Shown here: one piece after another, positions 1-5,408 of the stretch
How positions within the stretch are numbered: the first letter of the stretch is position 1
Layout: each line of letters opens with the position of its first letter
Assembly (NCBI GenBank): GCA_036558265.1
Contig: DATBFY010000607.1
Span: 1-5,789 of the forward strand
Direction: 5' to 3'
DNA length: 5,789 bases
Origin: RYN-433 sp036558265
Lineage (GTDB): Bacteria; Planctomycetota; Phycisphaerae; Tepidisphaerales; Tepidisphaeraceae
Translations under genes and position numbers: made by a program
The notes under the pieces: generated by a model
Databases searched by the model: none
Seen by the model: the letters and a program-made list of their open reading frames with translations, nothing else
What the model was told of the DNA's origin: nothing

Positions 1-1
1 C

Positions 2-145
2 TACTCCCCGTACGACGGGTGGGAAGTGACGGGTTGGCCGGTCGTCACGATCAGTCGCGGCGACGTCGTCTACGAAGGCGGCCGCGTCGTCGGCCAACCC
101 GGACGCGGGCGTTTGGTGAAACGCGGGCCAAGCCAAATGCTTTGA
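2..145 (+). CDS. Hydantoinase/dihydropyrimidinase-type amidohydrolase, C-terminal end (5' part outside window)
   Basis: The frame is open from the first full codon to TGA at 143-145 and gives 47 residues. It reads YSPYDGWEVTGWPVVTISRG, then DVVYEGGRVVGQPGRGR and a basic end. This is the closing part of cyclic amidohydrolases of the D-hydantoinase/dihydropyrimidinase/allantoinase group, where a Y-x-P-Y-x-G-W-x-V-x-G-W-P segment and an RGxVV-x-x-G strand belong to the small beta-sandwich domain. Those enzymes are cytoplasmic, metal-dependent and open cyclic amide rings. None of the metal ligands lie in this piece, so the exact substrate cannot be read. The gene ends 22 bp before the inverted repeat of the IS5-type element, so its 3' end looks intact. 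A second piece of the same kind of gene lies at the right edge of the window. Confidence 0.8.
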   Translation, partial: YSPYDGWEVTGWPVVTISRGDVVYEGGRVVGQPGRGRLVKRGPSQML

Positions 146-167
146 GCATGGACGCGGCCCGTGCCCG

Positions 168-187
168 CCTGAGAGCCTGTTTGAGAA
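168..187 (+). repeat. Terminal inverted repeat of the IS5-type element (hydantoinase side)
   Basis: CCTGAGAGCCTGTTTGAGAA pairs with the repeat at 1703-1722, with 16 of 20 positions identical. It lies at the 3' end of the minus-strand transposase remnant. Confidence 0.7.
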
Positions 188-547
188 ACCGATCCGGTCG
201 TCGTGTGAGCCGCTTGAGCATGAGGTGGATCATGCCCAAATGGACCCACGCCTCGTGCGTCGCGGGCAGCCCTTCGTCGTCCGTGCACAAACGCCGACAC
301 CGCCCCAGCCAGGCGAACGTTGGCTGGCCCACCCACCGGCGCGGCAACACCGCGAAGCCTTTCTGCTCCTTCGGCCGGGCGACGATCTCGATCACCCAAT
401 CGCCGACCGCCCGCGCCCAGTCGAGTCGACCACCTCGCGCTCGTCTACCGTGCGGGGACGACCGTCGGGCTTGGCGCGGGGGATGTGCGGTTCCAGGCGG
501 TGCCACTGGCGATCGGTCAGGTCGGTGGGGTATCGTGCTCGTATCAT
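168..547 (-). pseudogene. IS5-family transposase remnant: N-terminus joined out of frame to C-terminus
   Basis: On the minus strand an ATG at 547-545, preceded by AGGAGG, opens a frame reading LTDRQWHRLEPHIPRAKPDG followed by RPRTVDEREVVD. This is the typical N-terminal domain of IS5-family transposases. About 40 codons in, the sequence jumps to the C-terminal region: DWARAVGDWVIEIVARP, then KGFAVLPRRWVGQPTFAWLG, then RCRRL and MIHLMLKRL. That part holds the catalytic-Glu region and the conserved R-TFAWLGRCRRL block. The two parts are in different frames, and the central segment of roughly 200 codons with both catalytic Asp residues is absent. The junction is near 421-430, where a direct TCGAC-TCGAC doubling is seen on the minus strand. 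The N-terminal frame soon hits TGA. The gene is dead, but its ends could be mobilised in trans. Confidence 0.8.
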
Positions 548-559
548 CCTCCTATTCTA

Positions 560-586
560 AGCACGTCGAGGTAACTAGGTCGTAGA
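560..586 (+). repeat. Left inverted repeat of the IS630 element
   Basis: It begins AGCACGTCGAGGTAACT and matches the reverse complement of 1661-1687 at 23 of 27 positions, with mismatches at repeat positions 6, 18, 20 and 27. It directly follows the TA at 558-559. Confidence 0.85.
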
Positions 587-611
587 ATGGTGGGCGAGGA
601 GGAACCCCGCC

Positions 612-1124
612 GTGATCCGTGTCGCGTTGACCCCCGCCCAGCACGACGAACTGCGCGCCCGCACCCGCGAGGCGGGCGTCGCCCCGCGTACCCGCGACCG
701 CCTGGAGATGGTCCGGCTGGCCGACGCGGGCTGGAGCGTCCCCCGCATCGCCCGCCACCTCGGCGCGCACGAGCAGACGGTCCGCAAGTACGTCAAGGCG
801 TTCCTGGCCGACGGCTTCGACGCCCTGCCCGACCGCCCGCGCCCCGGCCGCCCGCCGTCGGTGACCGCGGCGCACCTCGACGCGCTGGAGGCGCTGCTGG
901 ATGCCGGGGGGCGGACGTGGACGGCGCCGCAACTGGCGGCCTGGCTGGAGCGGGAGCGCGGGGTCCGCGTCCACCCGGACCACCTCAGCGTCCTGCTGCA
1001 CCGGCGCCGCCTCGGGTGGAAGCGCACCGTGACGTCGGTGGCCCACAAGCGGCGCGACCCCGCCGGGTACGACGCCAAGGTCGCCGAGTTGGCCGCGCTC
1101 AAAAAAAGGCCGAGGACGGCGTGA
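612..1124 (+). CDS. IS630-family transposase, frame A (DNA-binding part)
   Basis: This gene gives 170 residues and makes the N-terminal, DNA-binding half of the IS630 transposase. GTG at 612 is chosen because GAGGAGG (596-602) lies 9 bases upstream. A first helix-turn-helix is seen around residues 36-60 (LADAGWSVPRIARHLGAHEQ then TVRKYVKAF), followed by the GRPPS linker. A second winged-helix-like part lies around residues 98-136 (TAPQLAAWLERERG, VHPDHLSVLLHRRRLGWKRT). This paired arrangement is typical of IS630/Tc1-type enzymes, which bind the inverted repeats. After codons CTC AAA AAA AGG the frame ends at TGA (1122-1124). A -1 slip on the A7 run would join it to frame B to give a 359-residue protein, the normal family length. 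Frame A alone has no catalytic residues and could act as a regulator or competitor. Confidence 0.88.
   Translation: MIRVALTPAQHDELRARTREAGVAPRTRDRLEMVRLADAGWSVPRIARHLGAHEQTVRKYVKAFLADGFDALPDRPRPGRPPSVTAAHLDALEALLDAGGRTWTAPQLAAWLERERGVRVHPDHLSVLLHRRRLGWKRTVTSVAHKRRDPAGYDAKVAELAALKKRPRTA
1101..1107 (+). promoter_or_regulatory. A7 slippery run for -1 frameshifting in the IS630 transposase
   Basis: Seven consecutive A residues lie in zero frame as AAA AAA AGG, 15 bases before the frame A stop, in a stretch otherwise almost free of A runs. A tRNA-Lys can move back one base from AAA to AAA with full pairing, which gives the frame that carries the DDE domain. RNA polymerase slippage on the same run would give the same product. 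Frameshifting of this sort is known in part of the IS630 family; here it is inferred from the frame layout. Confidence 0.75.
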
Positions 1125-1690
1125 CCGACCTCTTCTTCCTCGACCAGCGCGGGTTCGCCCCGACCCTGCCCACCGGCTACAGCTGGGGGCGGCTGGGCGC
1201 GCGCCTGGTCGTGCCCTACGAGGCGCCGCGGGGACGGCGCGTCAACGCCGTCGGCGCTTTTGCCCCCGACGACCCCGGCGGGCCGCGGCTGGTGTTCGAG
1301 ACCCGGCGCAAGGCCGAGGGGCGCTACGACGCGGCGGCGCACCTGGCCTTCGTCCGCCGCGCGGCCGGACTGCCCGCGGACCCAGCGAGCGGGGCGGGGC
1401 GGGCGCGGCCGGGCGTCGTCGCCCTGGACAACTACTCGGTCCACCACGCCGCGGCGGTCACGGAGGCGGCGCCCGCCTTGGCCGCGGCCGGCGTCGACTT
1501 CTTCTACCTGCCCGCCTACAGCCCCGAACTCAACCCGATCGAACCGGTCTGGCGGCAGGTCAAGTACCAGGACATCCCCGAGCGCAGCCATCCGACCGAC
1601 ACCGCCCTCCAAACCGCCGTCGAGGCGGCCTTGACCGACCGCGCCATACGCCTCGCCAAACCTACGAACGAGTTACCTCGATGTGCTTAG
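1121..1690 (+). CDS. IS630-family transposase, frame B (DDE catalytic part)
   Basis: This is the catalytic half of the transposase and lies in the -1 frame relative to frame A. The frame is readable from the A7 run at 1101-1107. The first start in it is GTG at 1121, overlapping the frame A stop as GTGA, so 189 residues could also arise by coupled re-initiation. The DDE motifs are all present: FFLDQRGF, VVALDNYSVHHA, and LPAYSPELNPIEPVW with the catalytic Glu. In the fused protein these fall at about D178, D273 and E311, with 37 residues between the last two. Together they cut and join DNA at TA sites. The reading frame runs to the last base of the element, and the TAG stop is made by the TA target copy plus the following G. 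Confidence 0.88.
   Translation: MTDLFFLDQRGFAPTLPTGYSWGRLGARLVVPYEAPRGRRVNAVGAFAPDDPGGPRLVFETRRKAEGRYDAAAHLAFVRRAAGLPADPASGAGRARPGVVALDNYSVHHAAAVTEAAPALAAAGVDFFYLPAYSPELNPIEPVWRQVKYQDIPERSHPTDTALQTAVEAALTDRAIRLAKPTNELPRCA
1661..1687 (-). repeat. Right inverted repeat of the IS630 element
   Basis: On the plus strand it ends AGTTACCTCGATGTGCT, immediately before TA at 1688-1689. It overlaps the last nine codons of the transposase, so it is at the same time coding sequence. Confidence 0.85.
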
Positions 1691-1702
1691 AGAGACTTTC
1701 CC

Positions 1703-1722
1703 TTCTCGGATAAGCTCTCAGG
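1703..1722 (-). repeat. Terminal inverted repeat of the IS5-type element (transposase start side)
   Basis: On the plus strand this reads TTCTCGGATAAGCTCTCAGG, the inverted partner of 168-187. It was separated from the transposase start at 547 by the IS630 insertion. If that insertion is removed, this end lies about 40 bp upstream of the transposase ATG, the normal layout for a short IS. Confidence 0.7.
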
Positions 1723-1871
1723 TCAGGGTCATTTATCCCCTGGCAGCCGGCAGTGGCGACGAGGGCGCCGTCGCCCACGTCATGCAGCTTGGGTGTGCTC
1801 CCCCAATGGGCGCGCCGCAGGGCGGGCACCCGCGCCGCGGCCGCCGCACCCGGCAGACCCGGGCCGGGTGC

Positions 1872-2192
1872 GGCCACGGCGCCGGGGCGGCCGCGCCGCG
1901 TCGTGCCGTCGACGGCCACCGCCTCGGCGGGATCGCCCCCGCTGGCGACCGACCACTGGCCCACGGCGCGCCCGAAGGCGGTCACGGCCACGGCGGCGAG
2001 GACCTGGTGCAGGGTGGGGCGGGCGGGACTGCCCCCCGGCGGCAGCCCGAGCACGACCAGGGCGTCCGGCGCCTCCGCCGGGCGTCCCCGCCTCCGCGGC
2101 GCCACCGCGTAGAGGCGGCTGCCGCCGCGCAGCATCGCGTCCACCGCCGGTTGCAGGACGCCGCCCGAGCGGAATCGTTGGAGCGGGGTCTG
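1872..2192 (-). pseudogene. ISAs1-family transposase remnant (N-terminal part)
   Basis: On the minus strand the translation has VLQPAVDAMLRGGSRLYAVA, then LGLPPGGSPARPTLHQVLAA, VTAFGRAVGQW and EAVAVDGTTRRG. This follows the N-terminal domain and the first catalytic block (A-x-D-G-K-x-x-RG) of ISAs1-family transposases, with Thr in place of the usual Lys. The resemblance fades after the RRG. There is no second Asp, no Glu and no credible start: upstream of about 2192 the frame runs into a perfect palindrome. The open frame continues past 1872 to the IS5-type end without recognisable similarity. It is a truncated, decayed copy lying beside the IS5 element. The family assignment is from memory of motifs and is moderately sure. 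Confidence 0.6.
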
Positions 2193-2236
2193 CTGCCGGC
2201 CGCACCGCCGGCCCCCGCCTTGGCACCCAATCAGGC

Positions 2237-2270
2237 GCCGCCGGGGTGGGCCGCGGCCCACCCCGGCGGC
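2237..2270. repeat. Perfect 34-bp GC-rich palindrome
   Basis: The half-site GCCGCCGGGGTGGGCCG is followed directly by its exact reverse complement, centred on CCGCGG, with no loop and no mismatch. A T-run (TTTTT) occurs only about 20 bases later, so it is not a standard terminator for the plus strand. It sits where the ISAs1-type remnant loses similarity, so it may mark an element end or a junction. Confidence 0.8.
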
Positions 2271-2339
2271 TCACCCACGCGCTGGCGGCGTTTTTCACAC
2301 TTGACGGGACACGAACTGATCCGAAGTCAGCGCGCCCTT

Positions 2340-2372
2340 CGATCTGTTTCGTTGAATGGTAACCACAGATCG
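2340..2372. promoter_or_regulatory. Inverted repeat, possible operator
   Basis: CGATCTGT at 2340-2347 is exactly inverted as ACAGATCG at 2365-2372, with 17 bases between. It lies about 110 bp upstream of the best promoter candidate. It does not match the FNR/NNR half-site TTGAT or an NsrR site. Its role is unknown. Confidence 0.35.
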
Positions 2373-2478
2373 GTCAAGACCGCCGATGGTCAGGTCGAGA
2401 CATTGGCGCAGCAGAACGGGGCAGACGCGGGTATGTCCCATCACGCCGAACCGCGGTTGTCCTAGATGGACGTGCTGG

Positions 2479-2506
2479 TTGACCCGATGTTGCGCCGGAT
2501 TATGGT
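2479..2506 (+). promoter_or_regulatory. Putative sigma-70-type promoter of the reductase operon
   Basis: TTGACC (2479-2484, 5 of 6 to consensus) and TATGGT (2501-2506, 4 of 6) are separated by 16 bases. This would give a leader of about 150 bases ahead of subunit II. It is the best pair seen in the intergenic region but is prediction only. Confidence 0.35.
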
Positions 2507-2661
2507 ATTGGTTCCGAACTCCTGACGCGTGTTTCTCCCCAGCGGCATTGGGATTGCGTAGCGCGAGGCGCGTGCTTGCGGTGACCTCGGCACTCTCCTT
2601 GACGATTCCGACAATGCGCGGACAAGTGCGCCGGCTCCAGGTTCCACCAAGGGGGAAGAAG

Positions 2662-3186
2662 ATGAACCAACTGGATTTGCTCTATGTGCTGATTGCCCTC
2701 GGTGTGATTTGGACAGCCATCTGGTTGCGCATCGTTACGAGCGTTCCGCGCATCGAGCAGGAATCAGTCGTCGATCGGGGAACCGCGATGCTGAGACGGC
2801 GGCTTGTTTTTCCCCTCGGCGCCGTGCTGCTGATCGGCATTGCCTTATCACTGTACTGGATGCCGTACCCAAGTGTTCGAGGGCGCACCCTTGGTCAGCC
2901 GGAGATGTCGGTTGATGTTTCGGCCCTCCAGTGGGCATGGGTCATCAGCGAGCAGAAGATACCTGCGAACACTCGCGTCGAATTCGACCTCACAAGTCGC
3001 GATGTCAACCATGACTTCGCGATCTATAGCCCGGATGGTCAAATACTGACTCAGGCACAGGCGATGCCCGGCTACACCAACAAGCTCATCTACGAATTCG
3101 ACAAGCCAGGTACTTACACGATCCGCTGCCTGGAGTACTGCGGGTTAGGGCACGACATCATGGTCGCGACCCTGACCGTCGTCTAG
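2662..3186 (+). CDS. CuA-containing subunit II of a haem-copper reductase (CoxB/NorS-like)
   Basis: This 174-residue membrane-anchored electron-entry subunit accepts electrons from a soluble or membrane cytochrome c or cupredoxin at a binuclear CuA centre and passes them to subunit I. Two membrane helices are seen at about residues 4-25 and 49-67, followed by an extracytoplasmic cupredoxin domain. The CuA set is complete: H117 in DVNHDF, then C156, E158, C160, H164 and M167 in CLEYCGLGHDIM. ATG at 2662 is chosen over the longer upstream frame because AGGGGGAAG lies just before it and the protein then begins at the first membrane helix. At 174 residues it is short next to aa3-type subunit II, with no fused cytochrome c domain. 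Subunit I follows after 33 bp. Subunit II of B-family (ba3) oxidases is also short, so the type is decided by subunit I, where the missing tyrosine points to sNOR. Confidence 0.92.
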   Translation: MNQLDLLYVLIALGVIWTAIWLRIVTSVPRIEQESVVDRGTAMLRRRLVFPLGAVLLIGIALSLYWMPYPSVRGRTLGQPEMSVDVSALQWAWVISEQKIPANTRVEFDLTSRDVNHDFAIYSPDGQILTQAQAMPGYTNKLIYEFDKPGTYTIRCLEYCGLGHDIMVATLTVV

Positions 3187-3219
3187 CCGCATGGCCGAAC
3201 GGACAAGGAGACACTCACA

Positions 3220-4722
3220 GTGACCGCAGATGTCGTTGAATCCAAGGCGTATGGCGGCACGGATCGGGCCGCCCTCAGGGTTGCCCTGGTCTATATGTTG
3301 ACTGGCTTCATCATTTTTCTCTCGATGGGTTTGCTGGGTCTGCTGATGCGGCTGGATCACGCGGGTTGGTATGTCATCTCGCGTGATTGGTTTTATCGCA
3401 TCATGACCATTCATGGCGCCGGAATGGTGACGGGAATGTTGCTGGCGGCGATGGGCGGCATGATCGCCGCGCTCAGCCGGTCGGTCACATTGCGTGTCCG
3501 TTGGCTCTGGGCGGTCTACTTCATCTACTCACTGAGTCTCCCTTTCTTGCTGTATGCGGTGCTGATCGGTCGCTTCGCGGGGGCCTGGACGGCGCTTGAT
3601 CCACTACCGTTCCACGGTCTTACCTGGGATTTGTGGGCGGGCGTGATGATGTACGGTGCCTTCTTTTGTGTCGGGATCGGGTTCACGATCTACTGCCTGC
3701 ACGTGTTCCTTACCCTTCGCAGCGCCTATGGCGGGATCGGCAAGGCGCTTGGCTGGCGGTATCTCTTTTCACGGGGCCCGGTCGATCCGAATCTCCGGGT
3801 GCCGAATCCGGTCGAGTTGGCGGGGATGGCCGTTTCGATCGTCGGGATGCTGACCGGGGCCGTGGGTATCGCCGTGCTGGTGCCGCTCTTCGCCGAAGCG
3901 GCGGGATGGATCGCCCACGTCAATCCGCTCTACACGAAGAACTTCCTGATGTTCTTCGGCCATGCGCTCGCCAATCTCACGATCTATCTCGCCGTTGGAC
4001 TCGTCTACGCGCTCCTCCCGACGTACACCGGGCGGGGTGGGCAAACTTCGAAACTCATCGTGCTTGCCTGGAATCTGACGATCCTCCTCGTGATCACCCC
4101 GACCTCCCATCACCTCTACCAGGATTTCGCGCAGCCGATCGGGCTGCAAATCCTGGGGCAGGTCGCCTCGTGGGCAGTCGTGCCCGAGGTGCTGCTCATC
4201 ACGATCGTCGGCAGCCTTGCCCACGTCTATCGGAGCGGGATGCGGTGGGCCGTTCCGTCGATCCTGATCGTGATCGGGTTCTGGGGGTGGGTGTTTGGCG
4301 GGATGGCGGCCGTGATGGACGCCTCGATTGCTGTCAATAACCTGACCCACAACACGCTTTGGGTGCCGGGTCATTTTCACACCTACTACCTGCTCGGTGT
4401 CACCACCTTTGTCTGGGCGTATCTCTTCTTTTTGATTCACGATCTCAGCGGTATCCATGAGTGGGCGGGCTCAAAGCTCGCGGCCTGGCTTTACGGCATC
4501 GGTGGAGTTGGCTTCATTCTGATGTTCTTCTTCGCCGGTGCGCACAGTGTGCCGCGCCGCTATGCCATCCATCTTGGGGCATGGCACATTTACGCCGAAA
4601 TCGCGGTTCCCTTCGTGTCGCTGATCGCGATCAGTCTACTCTGGTTGATCGCTGATATGGCACGTGGGCTCGGGCGCGCCTGGCGAGAGATTAACTCGGC
4701 CAAAACCAAACAACTGCCATGA
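3220..4722 (+). CDS. Haem-copper reductase subunit I without the active-site Tyr (CoxA/NorY-like, possible nitric oxide reductase)
   Basis: This 500-residue polytopic membrane protein is the catalytic subunit. GTG at 3220 is the start, with AAGGAGA at 3205-3211. All haem-copper ligands are visible: H65 (IHGAGM) and H387 for the low-spin haem, H385 for the active-site haem (VPGHFHTYY), and H248 (FFGHALAN), H297 and H298 (TSHHLYQD) for CuB. The position four after H248, which in A- and B-family oxygen reductases is the Tyr cross-linked to that His, is Asn252. The known family with this HxxxN pattern, a WVPGHFHTY block and a separate CuA subunit is, as I recall it, the sNOR type described as NorSY in nitrifiers, which reduces NO to N2O. 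No Glu typical of cNOR/qNOR is seen near CuB. Databases would probably label it cytochrome c or cbb3-type oxidase subunit I. Haem-copper membership is sure; NO as substrate is inferred from the missing Tyr. Confidence 0.93.
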   Translation: MTADVVESKAYGGTDRAALRVALVYMLTGFIIFLSMGLLGLLMRLDHAGWYVISRDWFYRIMTIHGAGMVTGMLLAAMGGMIAALSRSVTLRVRWLWAVYFIYSLSLPFLLYAVLIGRFAGAWTALDPLPFHGLTWDLWAGVMMYGAFFCVGIGFTIYCLHVFLTLRSAYGGIGKALGWRYLFSRGPVDPNLRVPNPVELAGMAVSIVGMLTGAVGIAVLVPLFAEAAGWIAHVNPLYTKNFLMFFGHALANLTIYLAVGLVYALLPTYTGRGGQTSKLIVLAWNLTILLVITPTSHHLYQDFAQPIGLQILGQVASWAVVPEVLLITIVGSLAHVYRSGMRWAVPSILIVIGFWGWVFGGMAAVMDASIAVNNLTHNTLWVPGHFHTYYLLGVTTFVWAYLFFLIHDLSGIHEWAGSKLAAWLYGIGGVGFILMFFFAGAHSVPRRYAIHLGAWHIYAEIAVPFVSLIAISLLWLIADMARGLGRAWREINSAKTKQLP

Positions 4723-5408
4723 TGACGCACACCGGGCAGGAGACAGTTGTTGAGAGCCATATCCGCGACGGCCACTCCCTGCCATCTGCGGTGGGTGCCC
4801 TGATCGGAGGGGTTGTCGTCATCTTGGGCGCAATCTCGCCACCGGTTGACGATGCTGCCGATCGCGCTTTCTCGGCACACATGCTGCAGCATGTGGTGTT
4901 CTTCGATGCCGGGGCGCCGTTGTTGGCGATCGCCTGGCCGCTCCTACTCGGACGCTGGCGATCGTCTCGAGTTGTCGCCGGATTGAACGCACTGGCCCGT
5001 CCAGCACCGGCGCTTGTCCTCTCCACGATCGCGCTCTGGTTCTGGCATATCCCGGCGATCTATGACGCCGCATTGGGGCACGAAGCGACTCATGTGCTCG
5101 AACACGTAGTTTTCATCGCTACATTTGTGCTTTTTTGGCGACCATTGATGAACGACACGGTCACCAGTGAGCGCTTACGAACCAATGAGTCGCGGGTGTT
5201 GTATCTCACGATCGGTATGTTCGCGAACGCTCTGCTGGCAGCATACATTACCTTCGCTGACCATCTCCTCTATTCGCACTATGCGTTGTTACCTCCCGGC
5301 GGTCGCTCGCCTCTGGCGGACCAGCATCTCGGCGGCGGCATCATGTGGCTGGTCGGGACCATCGCCGTCACCGTGGCGGCATTGCTCACGATGCGCGACG
5401 AGCCGTGA
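4719..5408 (+). CDS. ctaG: CtaG-family cytochrome c oxidase assembly protein (caa3_CtaG type)
   Basis: This 229-residue polytopic membrane protein, six or seven helices by eye, is of the Bacillus CtaG type, unrelated to the Cox11-like protein of the same name. Characteristic blocks are AHMLQHVVFFDAGAPLLAIA (residues 53-72), ALWFWHIPAIYDAAL and THVLEHVVFIATFVLFWRPL (105-142), a LLYSHYALLP stretch (183-192) and DQHLGGGIMWLVG (201-213). The His pairs within or beside helices are conserved in the family and could bind copper. The family is needed for formation of caa3 oxidase and probably acts in building CuA or CuB. Its ATG overlaps the subunit I stop as ATGA, with a second ATG directly after, which suggests coupled translation and one transcript. 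Its presence fits a partner with both CuA and CuB. A SenC/Sco-type gene, which accompanies NorSY in nitrifiers, is not in this window. Confidence 0.88.
   Translation: MMTHTGQETVVESHIRDGHSLPSAVGALIGGVVVILGAISPPVDDAADRAFSAHMLQHVVFFDAGAPLLAIAWPLLLGRWRSSRVVAGLNALARPAPALVLSTIALWFWHIPAIYDAALGHEATHVLEHVVFIATFVLFWRPLMNDTVTSERLRTNESRVLYLTIGMFANALLAAYITFADHLLYSHYALLPPGGRSPLADQHLGGGIMWLVGTIAVTVAALLTMRDEP

Larger units (their letters stand above)
560..1687 (+). mobile_element. Complete IS630-family insertion sequence, 1128 bp
   Basis: The element starts AGCAC and ends GTGCT, and a TA dinucleotide lies on each side (558-559 and 1688-1689), the target duplication expected of IS630/Tc1-mariner elements. 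Its inverted repeats agree at 23 of 27 positions. Inside is a single plus-strand transposase in two overlapping frames carrying all the expected motifs. The length is normal for the family. The element sits 11 bp upstream of the ATG of the IS5-type transposase. Removing it restores a TTC-TA-GAGAG site and a continuous IS5 end, so this insertion is the younger event. Base composition is extremely GC-rich, well above the reductase operon further right. All parts look intact, so it may be active. Confidence 0.9.
168..1722 (-). mobile_element. Internally deleted IS5-family element (MITE-like), split by an IS630 insertion
   Basis: Two 20-bp imperfect inverted repeats bound this element. The left one reads CCTGAGAGCCTGTTTGAGAA (168-187). 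The reverse complement of the right one reads CCTGAGAGCTTATCCGAGAA (1703-1722). They match at 16 of 20 positions and all differences are transitions. Between them, on the minus strand, lie the beginning and the end of an IS5-family transposase with the middle missing. Without the nested IS630 element (560-1687 plus one TA copy) the element is about 425 bp, far below the roughly 0.8-1 kb of a complete IS5-family member, so it cannot encode its own transposition. No clear target duplication is visible just outside the repeats (CCG on the left, TCA on the right), so its exact boundaries could be a few bases different. The family call rests on the transposase remnants. Confidence 0.75.
2271..2661. 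other. Intergenic region upstream of the reductase operon
   Basis: No gene is supported here. A frame open from 2356 runs into subunit II, but its translation upstream of 2662 is rich in Arg, Cys and Trp and has no domain-like character. The stretch holds an inverted repeat at 2340-2372, a small palindrome CGGTC-AA-GACCG at 2371-2382, and a promoter-like pair at 2479-2506. Base composition is visibly less GC-rich than the IS block and similar to the operon. It is the likely control region of the three genes that follow. Confidence 0.6.

Noticed and set aside
51..506. Long minus-strand reading frame taken as one gene
   Set aside because: Only its middle is IS5 transposase C-terminus. The start lies in another frame than the true N-terminus and the tail runs through the element end into the hydantoinase gene.
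19..585. Plus-strand open frame over the hydantoinase end and IS5 remnant
   Set aside because: Arg/Ser/Pro-rich shadow translation with no family features; the real frames are at 2-145 (plus) and the minus-strand transposase remnant.
575..1612. Large minus-strand reading frame opposite the IS630 transposase
   Set aside because: Low-complexity shadow of a very GC-rich gene; the plus strand shows complete IS630 motifs.
1724..1742. CAGGGTCATTTATCCCCTG as a terminal repeat of the ISAs1-type remnant
   Set aside because: Imperfectly self-complementary and suitably placed, but no partner is found near the other end of the remnant (2190-2300).
2356..2661. N-terminal extension of subunit II
   Set aside because: The extra 102 residues lack any signal or domain character, and a ribosome binding site precedes ATG 2662, where the first membrane helix begins.
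3633..4340. Second reading frame inside the subunit I gene
   Set aside because: Composition is that of an out-of-frame shadow; subunit I is intact through this region.
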